DNA from: Brachionus plicatilis
Taxonomy: Eukaryota > Rotifera > Eurotatoria > Ploima > Brachionidae
Length of the DNA stretch: 64,000 nt
Direction: 5' to 3'
Assembly: GCA_010279815.1 (NCBI GenBank)
Contig: QEOQ01000226.1
Location: forward strand, 1,955,969 to 2,019,968
The position numbers were made by a program, and so were the translations under genes. Position 1 is the first letter of the stretch, and each line of letters begins with the position of its first letter. The notes under the pieces were generated by a model. The model searched no databases and was not told the origin of the DNA. It worked only from the letters and a program-made list of their open reading frames with translations. Positions 24,245 through 34,642 of the stretch are shown here, one piece after another.

Positions 24245-25257
24245 TTAACTCTTGCTAAAAGATTTTAACATCTCAATGGGAATTGGGAAAATGATTGTTG
24301 AATTCTTTTCTGCTGAAATGTTTGTCAATGTCTGCAGGTATCTGAGTTGAAGAGCAACCGGACTTTGGTGAATGATATCGGCAGCTTGTTTTAAGGCTAC
24401 AGAAGCTTTCTGCTCTCCTTCAGCTGCAATTACCTTAGCTCTGGCTTCACGAGTTGACTCAGCTTCGGTTGCCATTGCACGTTGCATATTCACTGGAAGT
24501 CTTACATCTTTTCTTTAATGGAAATAAGAAAATTTGAAAAAAAATTTAATTTTTAAAAACTTACACTTCAACTCGTTCGACTTTGATTCCCCACGAATCA
24601 GTTGTGTTATCAAGTGTTTCCTACGAAAAAGTTAATTGTAAAAAATTGAATGAGCTTCTAAAAGCAATTTACCTGCATATTTTGTGCAATTATTTCTTTG
24701 TCTTGTAAAATTTCTTGCAGTGTCCTGGTTCCGAGGATATTCCTCAATGTAGTGGCTGCTAACAATCTTGTAGAAAATTGTGCATTTTCAACATTGATCA
24801 CAGAGATCACTGGGTCAAAAATTTTGAAATAGCATACGGCATCGACTGTGATAGTTACAGAATCTTTTGTCAAAATTTCTTGTGGCGGAACATCAAATGT
24901 AATTGTTCTAGATATAAAAGTTAATTTTTTTTAAATGAATTGATTTTTTAAACCTCAAATCAATTGAAACAATTTGATCAATGCATGGCAAAATAAAAAA
25001 AAGACCAGGTCCTTTAGCTCCTCCCGGTAAAATCCTACCCAATCTCAAAATAACTGCTCTTTCGTATTCTTTTACAATCTTTAAAACAGGCAATTTATAA
25101 AAGTATCATTATTTATTTATTTAATTAATTACTTTAATGCAAAATAATAAGCTTAAGGGAAAAGTAAGAATAAAAATAATGTAGGAAAAGCCTATCAGAA
25201 CGTAGGCGCACACTCCAAAACCTTCTTCTGGTTGATTTTTATTATCTTCGGACTGCA
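24245..25257 (-). CDS. Stomatin-family protein D (first exon not found)
   Basis: Exons in transcript order: 25133-25257, 24954-25078, 24673-24907, 24565-24620, 24245-24512. They give about 269 codons with all phases consistent. The first listed exon carries [19 protein letters not shown] and the hairpin ending LFCIK. Then come [43 protein letters not shown] and the C-terminal [13 protein letters not shown]. The 25257 boundary is a phase-1 acceptor, so a short upstream exon with the ATG is missing. One candidate is an ATG-A followed by GTAAAT near 25808-25811, which I do not assert. The tail is convergent with gene C, 237 bp apart. Its last exon is almost identical to that of H. Confidence 0.85.
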
Positions 25258-28009
25258 CTAAAAATTAAAAAAAAAAATGATTTTAACAGTTTTTTTAAGA
25301 AAATTGGTTCAATTTTTTTGAAAATTGATGAATAATTTTATTTGAAATTAATTAGAATATTTACTTAGCTGAATGATGATTTCCAAGTTTGAAAATTTTC
25401 TAGTTTGAAAAAAATTTTGTTGGAGAGACTGAAATTTTTTCGGTTGTATTTAAATGCGAATTAACCGATAAATTTTAATATTGAACATATTTTAATGTTT
25501 ATTTCCCCTTAAATAAAATCAGTTTGACAACAGTGTTTTTTTTATTTTTAAAAATGTTGCTTTTAATAATAATGTAATAAAGTTTTAAAAAATCGATCAG
25601 ATTCTAAAATAATAAAATATCTAAGATCGATTTTTTTTCTTTTGAATAAATTTCATTACATTAGCTAATTACTAACCTGAAATAATTGAGAGATTTTGTT
25701 TTTAGTGTTAATTTTTACCGAAAATATCAGGTTTTGATTTAAATTGAAAACTAGATAGGAAAATGAAAAAATACATAATCAATGCCATGACAATCAAATT
25801 TACTCATATTTTGAAAATGAACGATTAGCGAGATATTTTTAAAGAAGTAATTTTACATCTTAAGTTAAGTTTTAGCATGGCATTACCGTCACTACGCATA
25901 ACTCTAGGTGAGTTTTGCAAACTAATGCATCCGTCTTTTTAAAACAAAAATAAATAGAACTTTAATTGAAAAAAAATAATTCTTATTTGAGCATTTCATC
26001 TTTTTAAATTACATTTTAAAGAAAGTAATGACGCAAAATGAATTTAGAAAATTCAAAATTTAAAAAATAAATATTTTTGAAGATTTTCTTAATTAGTTCA
26101 AAACTTGTTCAATTCGTTATTAAACAAATTTAATAAGAATTTTGAACCAAAAATTTAATCTGAAAATTAGAATTTATTAGAAATTAAATTTTATGATTAA
26201 AATAAATCTTTCACATACCATACTAAATTTTAAATTTATCAGATAACAAATTTTAGATTGATTTTAATTTCTTTTACTTCGTTTGTTTGATAAAAATTTT
26301 TGAAGATCAAATCCTTTTATTCAATTAAAATATCATCACCAAGGAAATTTCAAATCATTATTGATCATGCTTGTTTTAAAAAAAAAATTGAAAATTTTTC
26401 TGAAGTAATGAAAAAATCATCTACCTCCAATCTTTAGGCAAAAAGAATTTAAAGATTGAATTTTTTGATTTAAATTCCATGAATTTAAAATAAATATAAA
26501 GGAAACTTAATTACTTTAGGATCGTTAAATTTGGATTACAATCGCTTTTTTTGACAAAGCTACATAATAATTCTGAAAATAGAGCGGCCAAGTCGTATTT
26601 CCAACAAATTGATTTATAAAAGATTTTCTTTAAGCCTATTACAAATATTCAAAATTTCATATAATTTTTTGGACATAGTTTATGGAAGGAAGAGATAATT
26701 TAATTCCAATAGTCTTGCGTACGGTGAAACCATTTTTTTCTAGAATTTTTAAACTATTCTTAAAAAAATAAATGAGAATTCTATTTTTCTTTAGTTTAAT
26801 CATATCAATCGGAAGTTAAAAAAGTACAGAGTAGATTATAGATTGTAGATGATCTATAAGATGGACCTTTCAGAATCTATCAGTTTATGGGCATCTTGAA
26901 GTTTAGGATCAAAAAAATCAGATCAAATAGTATTTTTTTTATAACTTTTGAATGGTACTTGATTAAGTCTCTCTACAAAATGCTAAATAATGCAAAATAC
27001 ATGCTGAATATTGTGTGAGGCTCTGCAAAAACTCTGCATTTAAATTGCGCAGTCAAATTAAATACTTTTTAATGGCGTGCATTTTTTTGCAAAATGCAGA
27101 GTTTTTGCAGAGCTTCAAACAATACTTAGCATGTATTTTGCATTATTTAGCATTTTGTAGAGAGACTTAATCAAGTACCATTCAAAAGTTACAAACAAAA
27201 TACTATTTGATCTGATTTTTTTGATCCTAAACTTTAAGATGTCCAGTTTATGTCAAATTTTTTTAAATTTGATAGTAGTTATTTTTCTTAAATATATCAG
27301 ATATTAATAATGATTATTTTTTAGATCTTAAGAACTAAAAAAGCTGGTTTGTTCATAAAAATTTTTAAAGCTAATTGAATTTTATATCCTCAAATTTCAT
27401 TTTTCAATTTTTCATTATTTTCAAAAAAATAATTAAAAAAATAATTCTTTGGAATTAAAGTTTTCATAATCAACTTAATAATTTTGAAATACTATATTTC
27501 AATCTTACACATCTAATGATATAAACTTTTAAAAGAAAAAAGTTTACCATAAAGGGGGTCATCTAGTTTTTCTTAAATATATCAGATATTAAGACAATAT
27601 TATGAATTAAGAATTGCAAATAAAATGTAAAAGATCATTTTCGTATGCTAGTTATGCAATTTCATTTTGGTAAGATCAGGTAAAAACATAATAAATATTT
27701 GACAACCTGTAGTAGTTGGTTTAGATAATCAATTCAGTTTGTTTTTTTTTGCTGGCGGTGAAATGGAACATCATAGTTGTAAATCAATTTACAACTTAAA
27801 CAATCTAAGATTTTGATGAGAGTATATTATTATTATTTATTTCAAAAAAAACACCACTTGGGTGATGAAAGTAAAAAAAAAATCAAGTTATAATGAAAAA
27901 AAAAATAAAAAAATTTGAAAAGTTAGATAGAAAAAAGTTAATTTCATTTTCTTTTTTTCTCTTTTTTTTCTTTTGTTAATTTCTGAATAAATTATATAAT
28001 TTGAAAATC
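25258..28009. other. Interval upstream of stomatin D; one MITE
   Basis: No gene is visible apart from a possible tiny first exon of D. It contains the long-TIR MITE at 26889-27244, and a direct repeat of about 26 bp, TTCTTAAATATATCAGATAT plus flanks, near 27284 and 27569. Confidence 0.5.
26889..27244. mobile_element. Long-TIR MITE, copy 1
   Basis: An element of about 356 bp has long inverted repeats: it begins GGGCATCTTGAAGTTTAGGA and ends with the near-complement TCCTAAACTTTAAGATGTCC. The arms run about 150 bases each and include CAAAATACATGCTGA and TCTGCAAAAACTCTGCATTT. A short asymmetric centre (GCGCAGTCAAATTAAATACT) separates them. A 7-bp direct repeat AGTTTAT flanks it (26882-26888 and 27245-27251), or 8 bp if the neighbouring C is counted. 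It has no ORF. The 7-8-bp duplication suggests a hAT-type mobiliser. A second copy is at 35562. Confidence 0.8.
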
Positions 28010-28168
28010 TTAATTTGATGATTTGTTTTTTGAGCCCTTTTTCCTACCAAGAGGCTTTCGAACACTCCCATCTTTGTTTAAAACTACAACTGGAGTAATA
28101 TCAACTCTATTCAAGTTTAAACTTTGAAGAGGTCGACGCATAACTTCCTCATTCTGGTTTGAAATTAT
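28010..28168 (-). pseudogene. Possible terminal exon with basic AT-hook-like tail
   Basis: The minus-strand frame from an AG at 28169-28170 to a TAA at 28010-28012 encodes about 52 residues. They include MRRPLQSLNL and a Lys/Arg-rich end RKPLGRKKGSKNKSSN that resembles an AT-hook tail. Its composition is protein-like against the A+T background. I find no upstream exon and do not recognise the family. It may be a gene remnant, part of a transposon, or a real last exon. Confidence 0.3.
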
Positions 28169-28377
28169 CTATGAAATATCGAATGATTTTTTAAATCTTT
28201 AAAAAAAAGCTGCATCTATAACTAGATAAGCATAAAAAAAATAATTTTTAATATTGAAAAACATTTTCATAATTTTGTTTGAATGGTCGCACTAAAAGTT
28301 GAAATATGCAAAATTATTTTTTTAATATTTCAGAAAATTTCAAATTAAAGTGTTGCCCTAAAAAAGATTTTTTGATT

Positions 28378-28990
28378 ATTAACTCGACATTTAAACTTGG
28401 TTTTTTTATTAGTATCACACGTTAATACCCAAAGTTGCACATGTAGTGCGTCGAACCTTTAATAGTATTTTTTTAACATGGAAGGGGTTAATGTCTGTGC
28501 ATGCACTTCACATATGACTTTGGGTATTAATGCACGCGTTCCCCAACACGGAATTACGGTAATCATCTTAAATTTTAATTTGAAAATTCAATTAATAACC
28601 AAAAACCAAAACTCAGGTTTTAGCCCAAGCATCACGTTACATCTCACCCATGTTAAACTTTCCCCCCTTTTGATGCGTGCATTAAAATGCAAACTTTGGT
28701 GTTTAACGCCGCGTTAATTCCTGAAAATCGAATTTAAATGCGCCATCAATAATGCATGTTAGTCATTAACTTAGATGCTGTGATATAGCGACATCCCAGA
28801 TCCCTAGCTTACGCTTTATAAAAGCGGGGGAAGATGTGATATAGCGACATCTTTGTCGATATCACTGGAAAGTTAATTAACTTAACCATGAGCGTTTAAG
28901 TTAAGAAGGAGCATAAATACATGTTCCAATACGTCTAACGATGGAGATCGGATAGACGGGCCCAAGGGTACTAATGTAAACATTACAGAT
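28378..28990. repeat. GC-richer patch with nested inverted repeats and hairpins
   Basis: This stretch stands out by composition. TTAATACCCAAAGT (about 28425) faces ACTTTGGGTATTAA (about 28516), and a third related word (AAACTTTGGTGTTTAACG) is near 28690. Further on, TGTGATATAGCGACATC occurs at 28779-28795 and again at 28835-28851. The second copy runs into TTTGTCGATATCAC, so GTGATAT..CGACA and TGTCGATATCAC form a hairpin. No ORF or tRNA/rRNA match is seen. It is probably one or two foldback elements of an unrecognised family. Confidence 0.45.
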
Positions 28991-29188
28991 GCCGGGTAAA
29001 AAATTGAAAAAAAATTAATTCATAAATGACTAAAAATTATTTTTTTTTATTATAAATACATTTTAAATTTTTAAATGCGGGGCTAAAATTAAGATTTTAA
29101 GTAAAAATTTGAGGAAAAGATTGGAAAAAAATTTGAAATTAAAAATTTGGATATTAAAAAAATTAAAATGATAGAAAGCTAAAATCTT

Positions 29189-29563
29189 CTATTTTAAAAG
29201 TATCCAAATTAAGTTCTTCTTTTTTGATTTTTTGGCTTTTTCTTTCAAAGCTTTTGTATTTGGACTATCTGGCGGACGACCTCTTCTTTTTGGCAATTGT
29301 GGGTCTTGTCGGGTCATATTTGGAACTGATACATTAATTGGAGTTGACGTTTGCGTGGATTAAATATTTGTGTCAAAAGAATCGCCCGGTGAAGTTCTTT
29401 GTAACGTCACAGACGGTTGAAAGAGCTCACTTGAACTAAATAAATTTATTGGACGTAATAATGGGGATGGTAGCTGTGAGTGCTCTATTACTGGTGTAAC
29501 TTGTAAACGACTACCTTGGTTAATGGTATCAGATGAAGATGTATGAAGATGGACATCACAAGA
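29189..29563 (-). pseudogene. Ser/Thr/Pro-rich fragment with AT-hook, interrupted by a stop
   Basis: Between a TGA at 29564-29566 and a TAG at 29189-29191 the minus strand reads as coherent protein: SDTINQGSRLQVTPVIEH, SQLPSPLLRP, then one in-frame TAA at 29360-29362, then VSVPNMTRQDPQLPKRRGRPP followed by a lysine-rich tail. KRRGRPP is a textbook AT-hook (minor-groove DNA binding). The stop and the missing upstream domain argue for a decayed gene or transposon-derived DNA-binding protein. The fragment at 28010-28168 has a similar basic tail and the two may be related. Confidence 0.4.
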
Positions 29564-29827
29564 TCAGAATTTTGATTTTTTTGTGCTATTTTTTTCTCTT
29601 AATTGCTATCTATATAAATTATTTTTTTTTTACTTTTTTGATTTTGCTTAATTGATCATGGTAATTTATTGATTGCTATTTTAAGATAGAGCCTAAAAAA
29701 TTATAAGCTACTTCTCGTCTTGATGACTGAGGAATTGGTTTATTACAATAGTTAATAATTTTTCAAAAAAAATTAGATTATTTGTCATTTTATTGTTTTA
29801 TTCAAAATTTTATTTAATTAACTGAAA

Positions 29828-30780
29828 TTAGTTGAGAAATTCAATTGGAATGGGAAAAATGATGGTTGAATTATTTTCTGATGCTATTTGAGACAAAGTT
29901 TGCAAATATCTAAGCTGAATAGAGATAGGATTTTTTATGAATGAATCAGCCGCATTCTTCAACATATACGATGCTTTTTTCTCTCCAAGAGCCGTAATTA
30001 CTAGAGCTCTAGCTTCGCTTGTCGCTTCAGCCTCAACTGCCATTGCTTTTTGAATTTCAACAGGAAGTTTCACATCTTTTCTATTTCAAAATTAGAAAAA
30101 AAAAAACAGAATTATTAAGAAATAAAAAACTACATTTCAACTCGTTCGACAACAGTGCCCCATTCTTTAGTGCCCACATTCAATAAACCCTTAGTTAATT
30201 TAAAAAAAAAAAAATCAATTTTTTTCAATTTTATTTATTTATTTATTTATAATTTACGTGTATATTGCGTATTAAAAATTCTTTTTCTTGGACGATTTCT
30301 TGTAAAGTCCGAGCTCCCAATATGTTTCTTAAAATAGATGCCGACAGCATCTTTGTTCCATATTGAACATTGTAAATTTTATTTAGCGCCAAATACGGAT
30401 CAAAAATACGAAAAAAAACCACTGCATCCACAGTCACAGTTACTGAGTCTTTGGTCAAAATTTCTTGCGGATTTACATTAAACGCGACAGTTCGAGTGTC
30501 TACTTTTTCGTAGCTATCCAAACATGGAAGGATAAAAAATAAGCCTGGTCCTTTTACTTTTCTAAAGCATTTTCCTAGTCTAAAAATCACGGCTCGTTCA
30601 TACTCTCGAATCATCTTTAGAAAAAAATTTTTTTTTAAGTTTAAAATTTCTTTGTCAAGATTAATTAATTTTTATACTTACTTTCAAACAATATAGAAGA
30701 CTTAGCGGAAATAAGACCATTACTAAAAAAAAAGAAAAACAAACAAGAACATAAGTAAAAAATTTAGAGTAAAAATTCAT
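29828..30780 (-). CDS. Stomatin-family protein E (short, divergent)
   Basis: Four exons in transcript order: 30682-30780, 30258-30614, 30134-30189, 29828-30080; all GT-AG and in frame, 254 aa. The ATG at 30780 opens directly on a hydrophobic anchor (FFTYVLVCFSFFLVMVLFPL), so there is almost no cytosolic N-terminus, unlike its neighbours. The PHB domain is the most diverged of the set: KCFRKVKGPG replaces the usual [15 protein letters not shown] replaces DLRT, and FNVNPQE replaces FDVPPQE. At the phase-0 junction the usual Gln is His. The C-terminal block is [14 protein letters not shown]. The reading frame is intact, so I treat it as a functional but fast-evolving paralog. Confidence 0.87.
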
Positions 30781-32475
30781 GCTCTTCGGATAATAAATGA
30801 CCGGTTTTTCGAATGTGACGTTTAGGGGAGTTGAATTTTTGATCGAGAAATAAATTTTTTAAAGAGTTTTTGAGTCCAGTCTATTTTTATTTCTAGTTAA
30901 ATAAAATCAATAATAGCCACCTAATTTTAAATCTAGAATAAAATTCGCTTAAATAATAACTTATAAAGCTTTGACAATAGATCATTTTGAATTAGATTCC
31001 GTTTGCATGACTCTTTTTTCTTCCTAAACAAAAGAGTTTTTAGAAGAAACATATTGGCTTTCAAATGGACAAAACCTGATATAGTTACCCGGTATTCTGA
31101 CTGAAATCGATCCTTTATTTAAATTAAATATCTAAATCAACTACAACGCTCTTATTCGAATCTTGATTCGGACACAAAATTCATAGAGAAATTGTTTAAT
31201 TTAAATTTATTTTTTAAAATCATATACCGATAATTTGATAAAAATCAATATATTCAATTATTCTTAAATAGAAATAGCCTTACTTAAAAAAATTATCTTT
31301 TCAAATAAAATTTTCAACATTTTTCTTTAATTTTAAAATCATTATTTTTTTGAAAAACCTTTCATAAGCTAATGGACATGTGTTATCAAAATCAGCTTAG
31401 AAAATTTTATTATTCAAAATTTTGTTCCAAATGTGTTGAATATTTTAAAATTCACAGATGAGAAGATTTAAAAAATTTTTCAATATCAAAATGCACTTCA
31501 AAGCTAGAATTTAATCAAAAAGACTTAATAAAAAAAAAACTCTTCGATAATTTGATAAAAAGAGAACTCAAACTTAAAATTCACAATAAAAAATCTAAAC
31601 CATCAGCCTTTTTTTTCTTTCTTAGTCATTTCTAATAAAGTTAAATTTGATTACTCATAGACTATTAGAGCATTACATATTAGAGTGTTAATATAATAAA
31701 ACAAACAATTGAAATTTTGTGATTCAATTTTTCTTACTCGAACAATTACTCAAAAATTACTAAATTAAATACTTCCTTAATTCAAAAAATTCCTGAAAAC
31801 GATCAAATTTTCTTGTGTCTAAATAAGTAAGTAGTTTTTTAATTTCATTTAATATTTTTAATTTATAATTATGGCTATTCATAAAAAGATAGCAATATAT
31901 TTCCTCTAAATTTTCTGCTACAATTTATAAAATTTAGGAATATTCTAATTTTTAATTCTTAAATTTTCGATTCATTTAGCTCTTTTCAATCAATCACTCA
32001 TATAAAAATAGGTTTTAAAATTTAAATTACAAATATAAGCATTGTCAAAAAGGAATTAAGAAACAACAGTTTGTTTTCAAATTATAAAATATTTTTTTGC
32101 TGAATTAGTCTCGAAACAACTTTTTAATTAAAAAAAAATTAAAAGGTGAATAATCAATAGATGGAAATTGATTGTAATAATTCTAGAATTTAATTTCCTT
32201 TTCGCTCGGTCTAAATAAATTTAACTAATCAAGATAAATCAATTTTATTGTAAAAAAAACATTTAAAAAATTGAAAAAAAAATCTAAAGCAAGCATTATT
32301 TTTTATACACGCTTAAAAGCATTTTTTTTTTCAAGAAAAGAAAACAAAAATTCATGATTAAGTTTAATTTCAATGTATTTGCTCATGATTTTAAAATTAT
32401 TTAATATCAAAACAATAGAAAAAATTGTATTCAACAACCAAATATGCTCCCATAAAAAAAAAATAATTTTTTTCT
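30781..32475. other. Intergenic, no gene seen
   Basis: A+T-rich spacer between stomatins E and F; it would contain the promoter of E and the 3' flank of F. No motif or repeat could be supported. Confidence 0.5.
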
Positions 32476-33689
32476 TTATAATTTTCCTTCTCTACCTCCA
32501 GGAAGGCTTCTCAAAAGTTCCAAAGGAATCGGGAATACAATAGTAGAGTTCTTTTCTGCTGCAATATGAGTGAGCGTCTGTAGATATCTTAGCTGCAGGG
32601 CTATAGGACTTTGGTTTATAGTATCAGCAGCTTGTTTCAGTGAAATTGAAGCTTTCTGCTCTCCATCAGCAGCAATTACTTTAGCTCTTGCTTCTCTAGC
32701 GGCCTCGGCCTCTGTAGCCATCGCACGCTGCATTTGTACCGGCAATTTTACGTCCTTCCTATTTAAAATTGTAAGTCTTAAGAATTTTCGGACAATTAAA
32801 ATCTTACACTTCTACTCTTTCTACTTTTACACCCCTTAAATTAATTCAAAGTTTTATTTTTTTTAAGAATACTTCATTTATTTACCATTCATCAGTTGCT
32901 TGGTCCAAAAATTCCTTTAAAAAATTAGAAAATGAACCTGTACCTGCATTTTAGAAATCAAAAAATAATTACTTGCATACGGTGTGAAATAGATTCTTTG
33001 TCACTAAGAATTTCATGAAGTGATTTTGTGCCAAGAATATTTCTTAAGGTTGTGGCTGCAAGTAATTGTGTAGAGTATCTGGAATTGGCGATTTTAGTCA
33101 CGGATAAAATTGGGTCCGAAATTCTAAAATAAACTACTGCATCTACTGTAACTGTTACCGAGTCTTTGGTCAAAATTTCTTGTGGTGGCACATCAAAAGT
33201 GACTGATCTATTAAATTAAAAATTTTAAAGTTATAATTCCACAAAAAAGATAAAATTAAAAAATAATTATTACCTTAAATCCACGTTTACAATCGAATCA
33301 ACACCTTTTTTATGACCAATTAATTCTGGATAATAAATTATTAGAAAAATAATTTACATGGAACAATGAAAAATAGGCCAGGTCCTTTAGCTCCTCCAGA
33401 CAATATTCTACCAAGTCTAAAAATGACTGCTCTTTCATATTCTTTCACAATCTAGATATTTAGATGAAAAATAATCCATTTTTTTCTTCAAATAATTTTA
33501 TGCTCTTTTTACTTTTATACTCATAGGTAATGAAATTGGAAATGTTAAAATAATTAGAATATAAGAAAGGAAAATTAAAATGCTTCCACAAAAATTCGAG
33601 TCATCTTCAACATTTTGTATTCCTTAAAAAAAAATTAATCGGTCAATTTGAATTTAATTAAATAAAAAAAAACCCTCTGATTTGATCAT
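32476..33689 (-). CDS. Stomatin-family protein F
   Basis: Eight exons in transcript order: 33674-33689, 33513-33622, 33358-33451, 33274-33304, 32973-33207, 32886-32914, 32808-32834, 32476-32758; about 274 aa, all phases consistent. The 16-nt first exon (MIKSE plus one base) is inferred from phase and the short intron behind it; gene I starts with the same exon length. The hairpin is [18 protein letters not shown]. The PHB domain has [20 protein letters not shown] and [18 protein letters not shown]. The C-terminus has [13 protein letters not shown]. The Trp codon is split 2+1 over an intron, with a 27-nt exon after it. It carries [11 protein letters not shown], otherwise seen only in A and C, within a sequence that elsewhere resembles the other genes. 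Confidence 0.87.
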
Positions 33690-34642
33690 TTTGTTCAGAA
33701 TTTTTCTTCTTTTTTATTTAATTTGAATCTAAAAGTAAAAATATAATTAACATTGATTTTAATTTTTATATACCAGAGCTGTTTATCATTAACGATTATC
33801 TCATATTTTTATAATTTCAAAATTTGAAAAAAATGCTAATTTTAAATGAAATGAAATTAGGTAATTAAATACGATTAAATTTTTTAGATAAAGAGCATAA
33901 AATATTTGAAAATGTTTTGTCAAAATTTAGCTCTATCTTTCCAATTCATAAAAATTATGCTCAAAACTTTTTAAATGATTTAAAAGGTTGCGGTATTTCA
34001 AACCAAAATCCTGTTCTAACTTCAATTGAGTCACAATAAAAGATTTACGAATTCAAGAATCATTGAGTCTTTGTGTATAGAATGCATAGCAAGACTTAGA
34101 TCCAACAGTTAAGCATTCGATTCAATTAAATCATGACTTTATAGTTCTATTTTGGCTTTGATAAATAAATTTTGGACTTAATTTAATCATATTGTTATTG
34201 TAGGCTCTAAAAATCATCGAGTTCATTACAAAGTTTGATTACGGAGTAATACAATTAAATGCATGTGGTGATGATTTTTCTAGTATCCTCAATTCCAATT
34301 TTAAATTCTTCTTAGCTAGACAAAAATAAGTACTGATAAAAATTTATCTTAAACAGTTAAAACCAAAATAACAAAGCTTAAATATGACCAGTTATCATCT
34401 AAAAACTTGTTTGAAAAGCTAAATTAAATGCATGCAAAAATTAACTACTACGTAGTTTGAAAAATTTTATTTTTATCAAAGATAATTAGAAACAAAATTT
34501 AAATTTAAACACTCTTCAAAAAAAAAATGAAAAATTATTTATAATCATATGATTTAACATTTCAAAAATAATTAAACACATCGAGAGACCAAAAATTAGT
34601 CATAATTATCCAGTGGTAGATTTGCATAGTCACCAAGCTATT
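33690..34642. other. Intergenic, no gene seen
   Basis: A+T-rich spacer between F and G. CCAGAGCTGTTTAT near 33774 resembles one end of the hAT-like MITE seen at 3065 and 35956, but a matching second end is not evident. Confidence 0.45.

Noticed and set aside
25808..25811. ATG-A plus GTAAAT as first exon of stomatin D
   Set aside because: Phase fits, but a 4-nt exon is too little evidence; left as an unproven candidate.
27284..27595. 26-bp direct repeat as CRISPR-like or satellite unit
   Set aside because: Only two copies with unequal context; probably a local duplication.
28478..28717. 79-codon + frame
   Set aside because: Falls in the foldback patch at 28378-28990; Cys/His content comes from repeated GCATGCAC-type words and no zinc-finger spacing is seen.
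32570..32839. 89-codon + frame
   Set aside because: Antisense to the last exon of stomatin F, whose protein matches the family on the minus strand.
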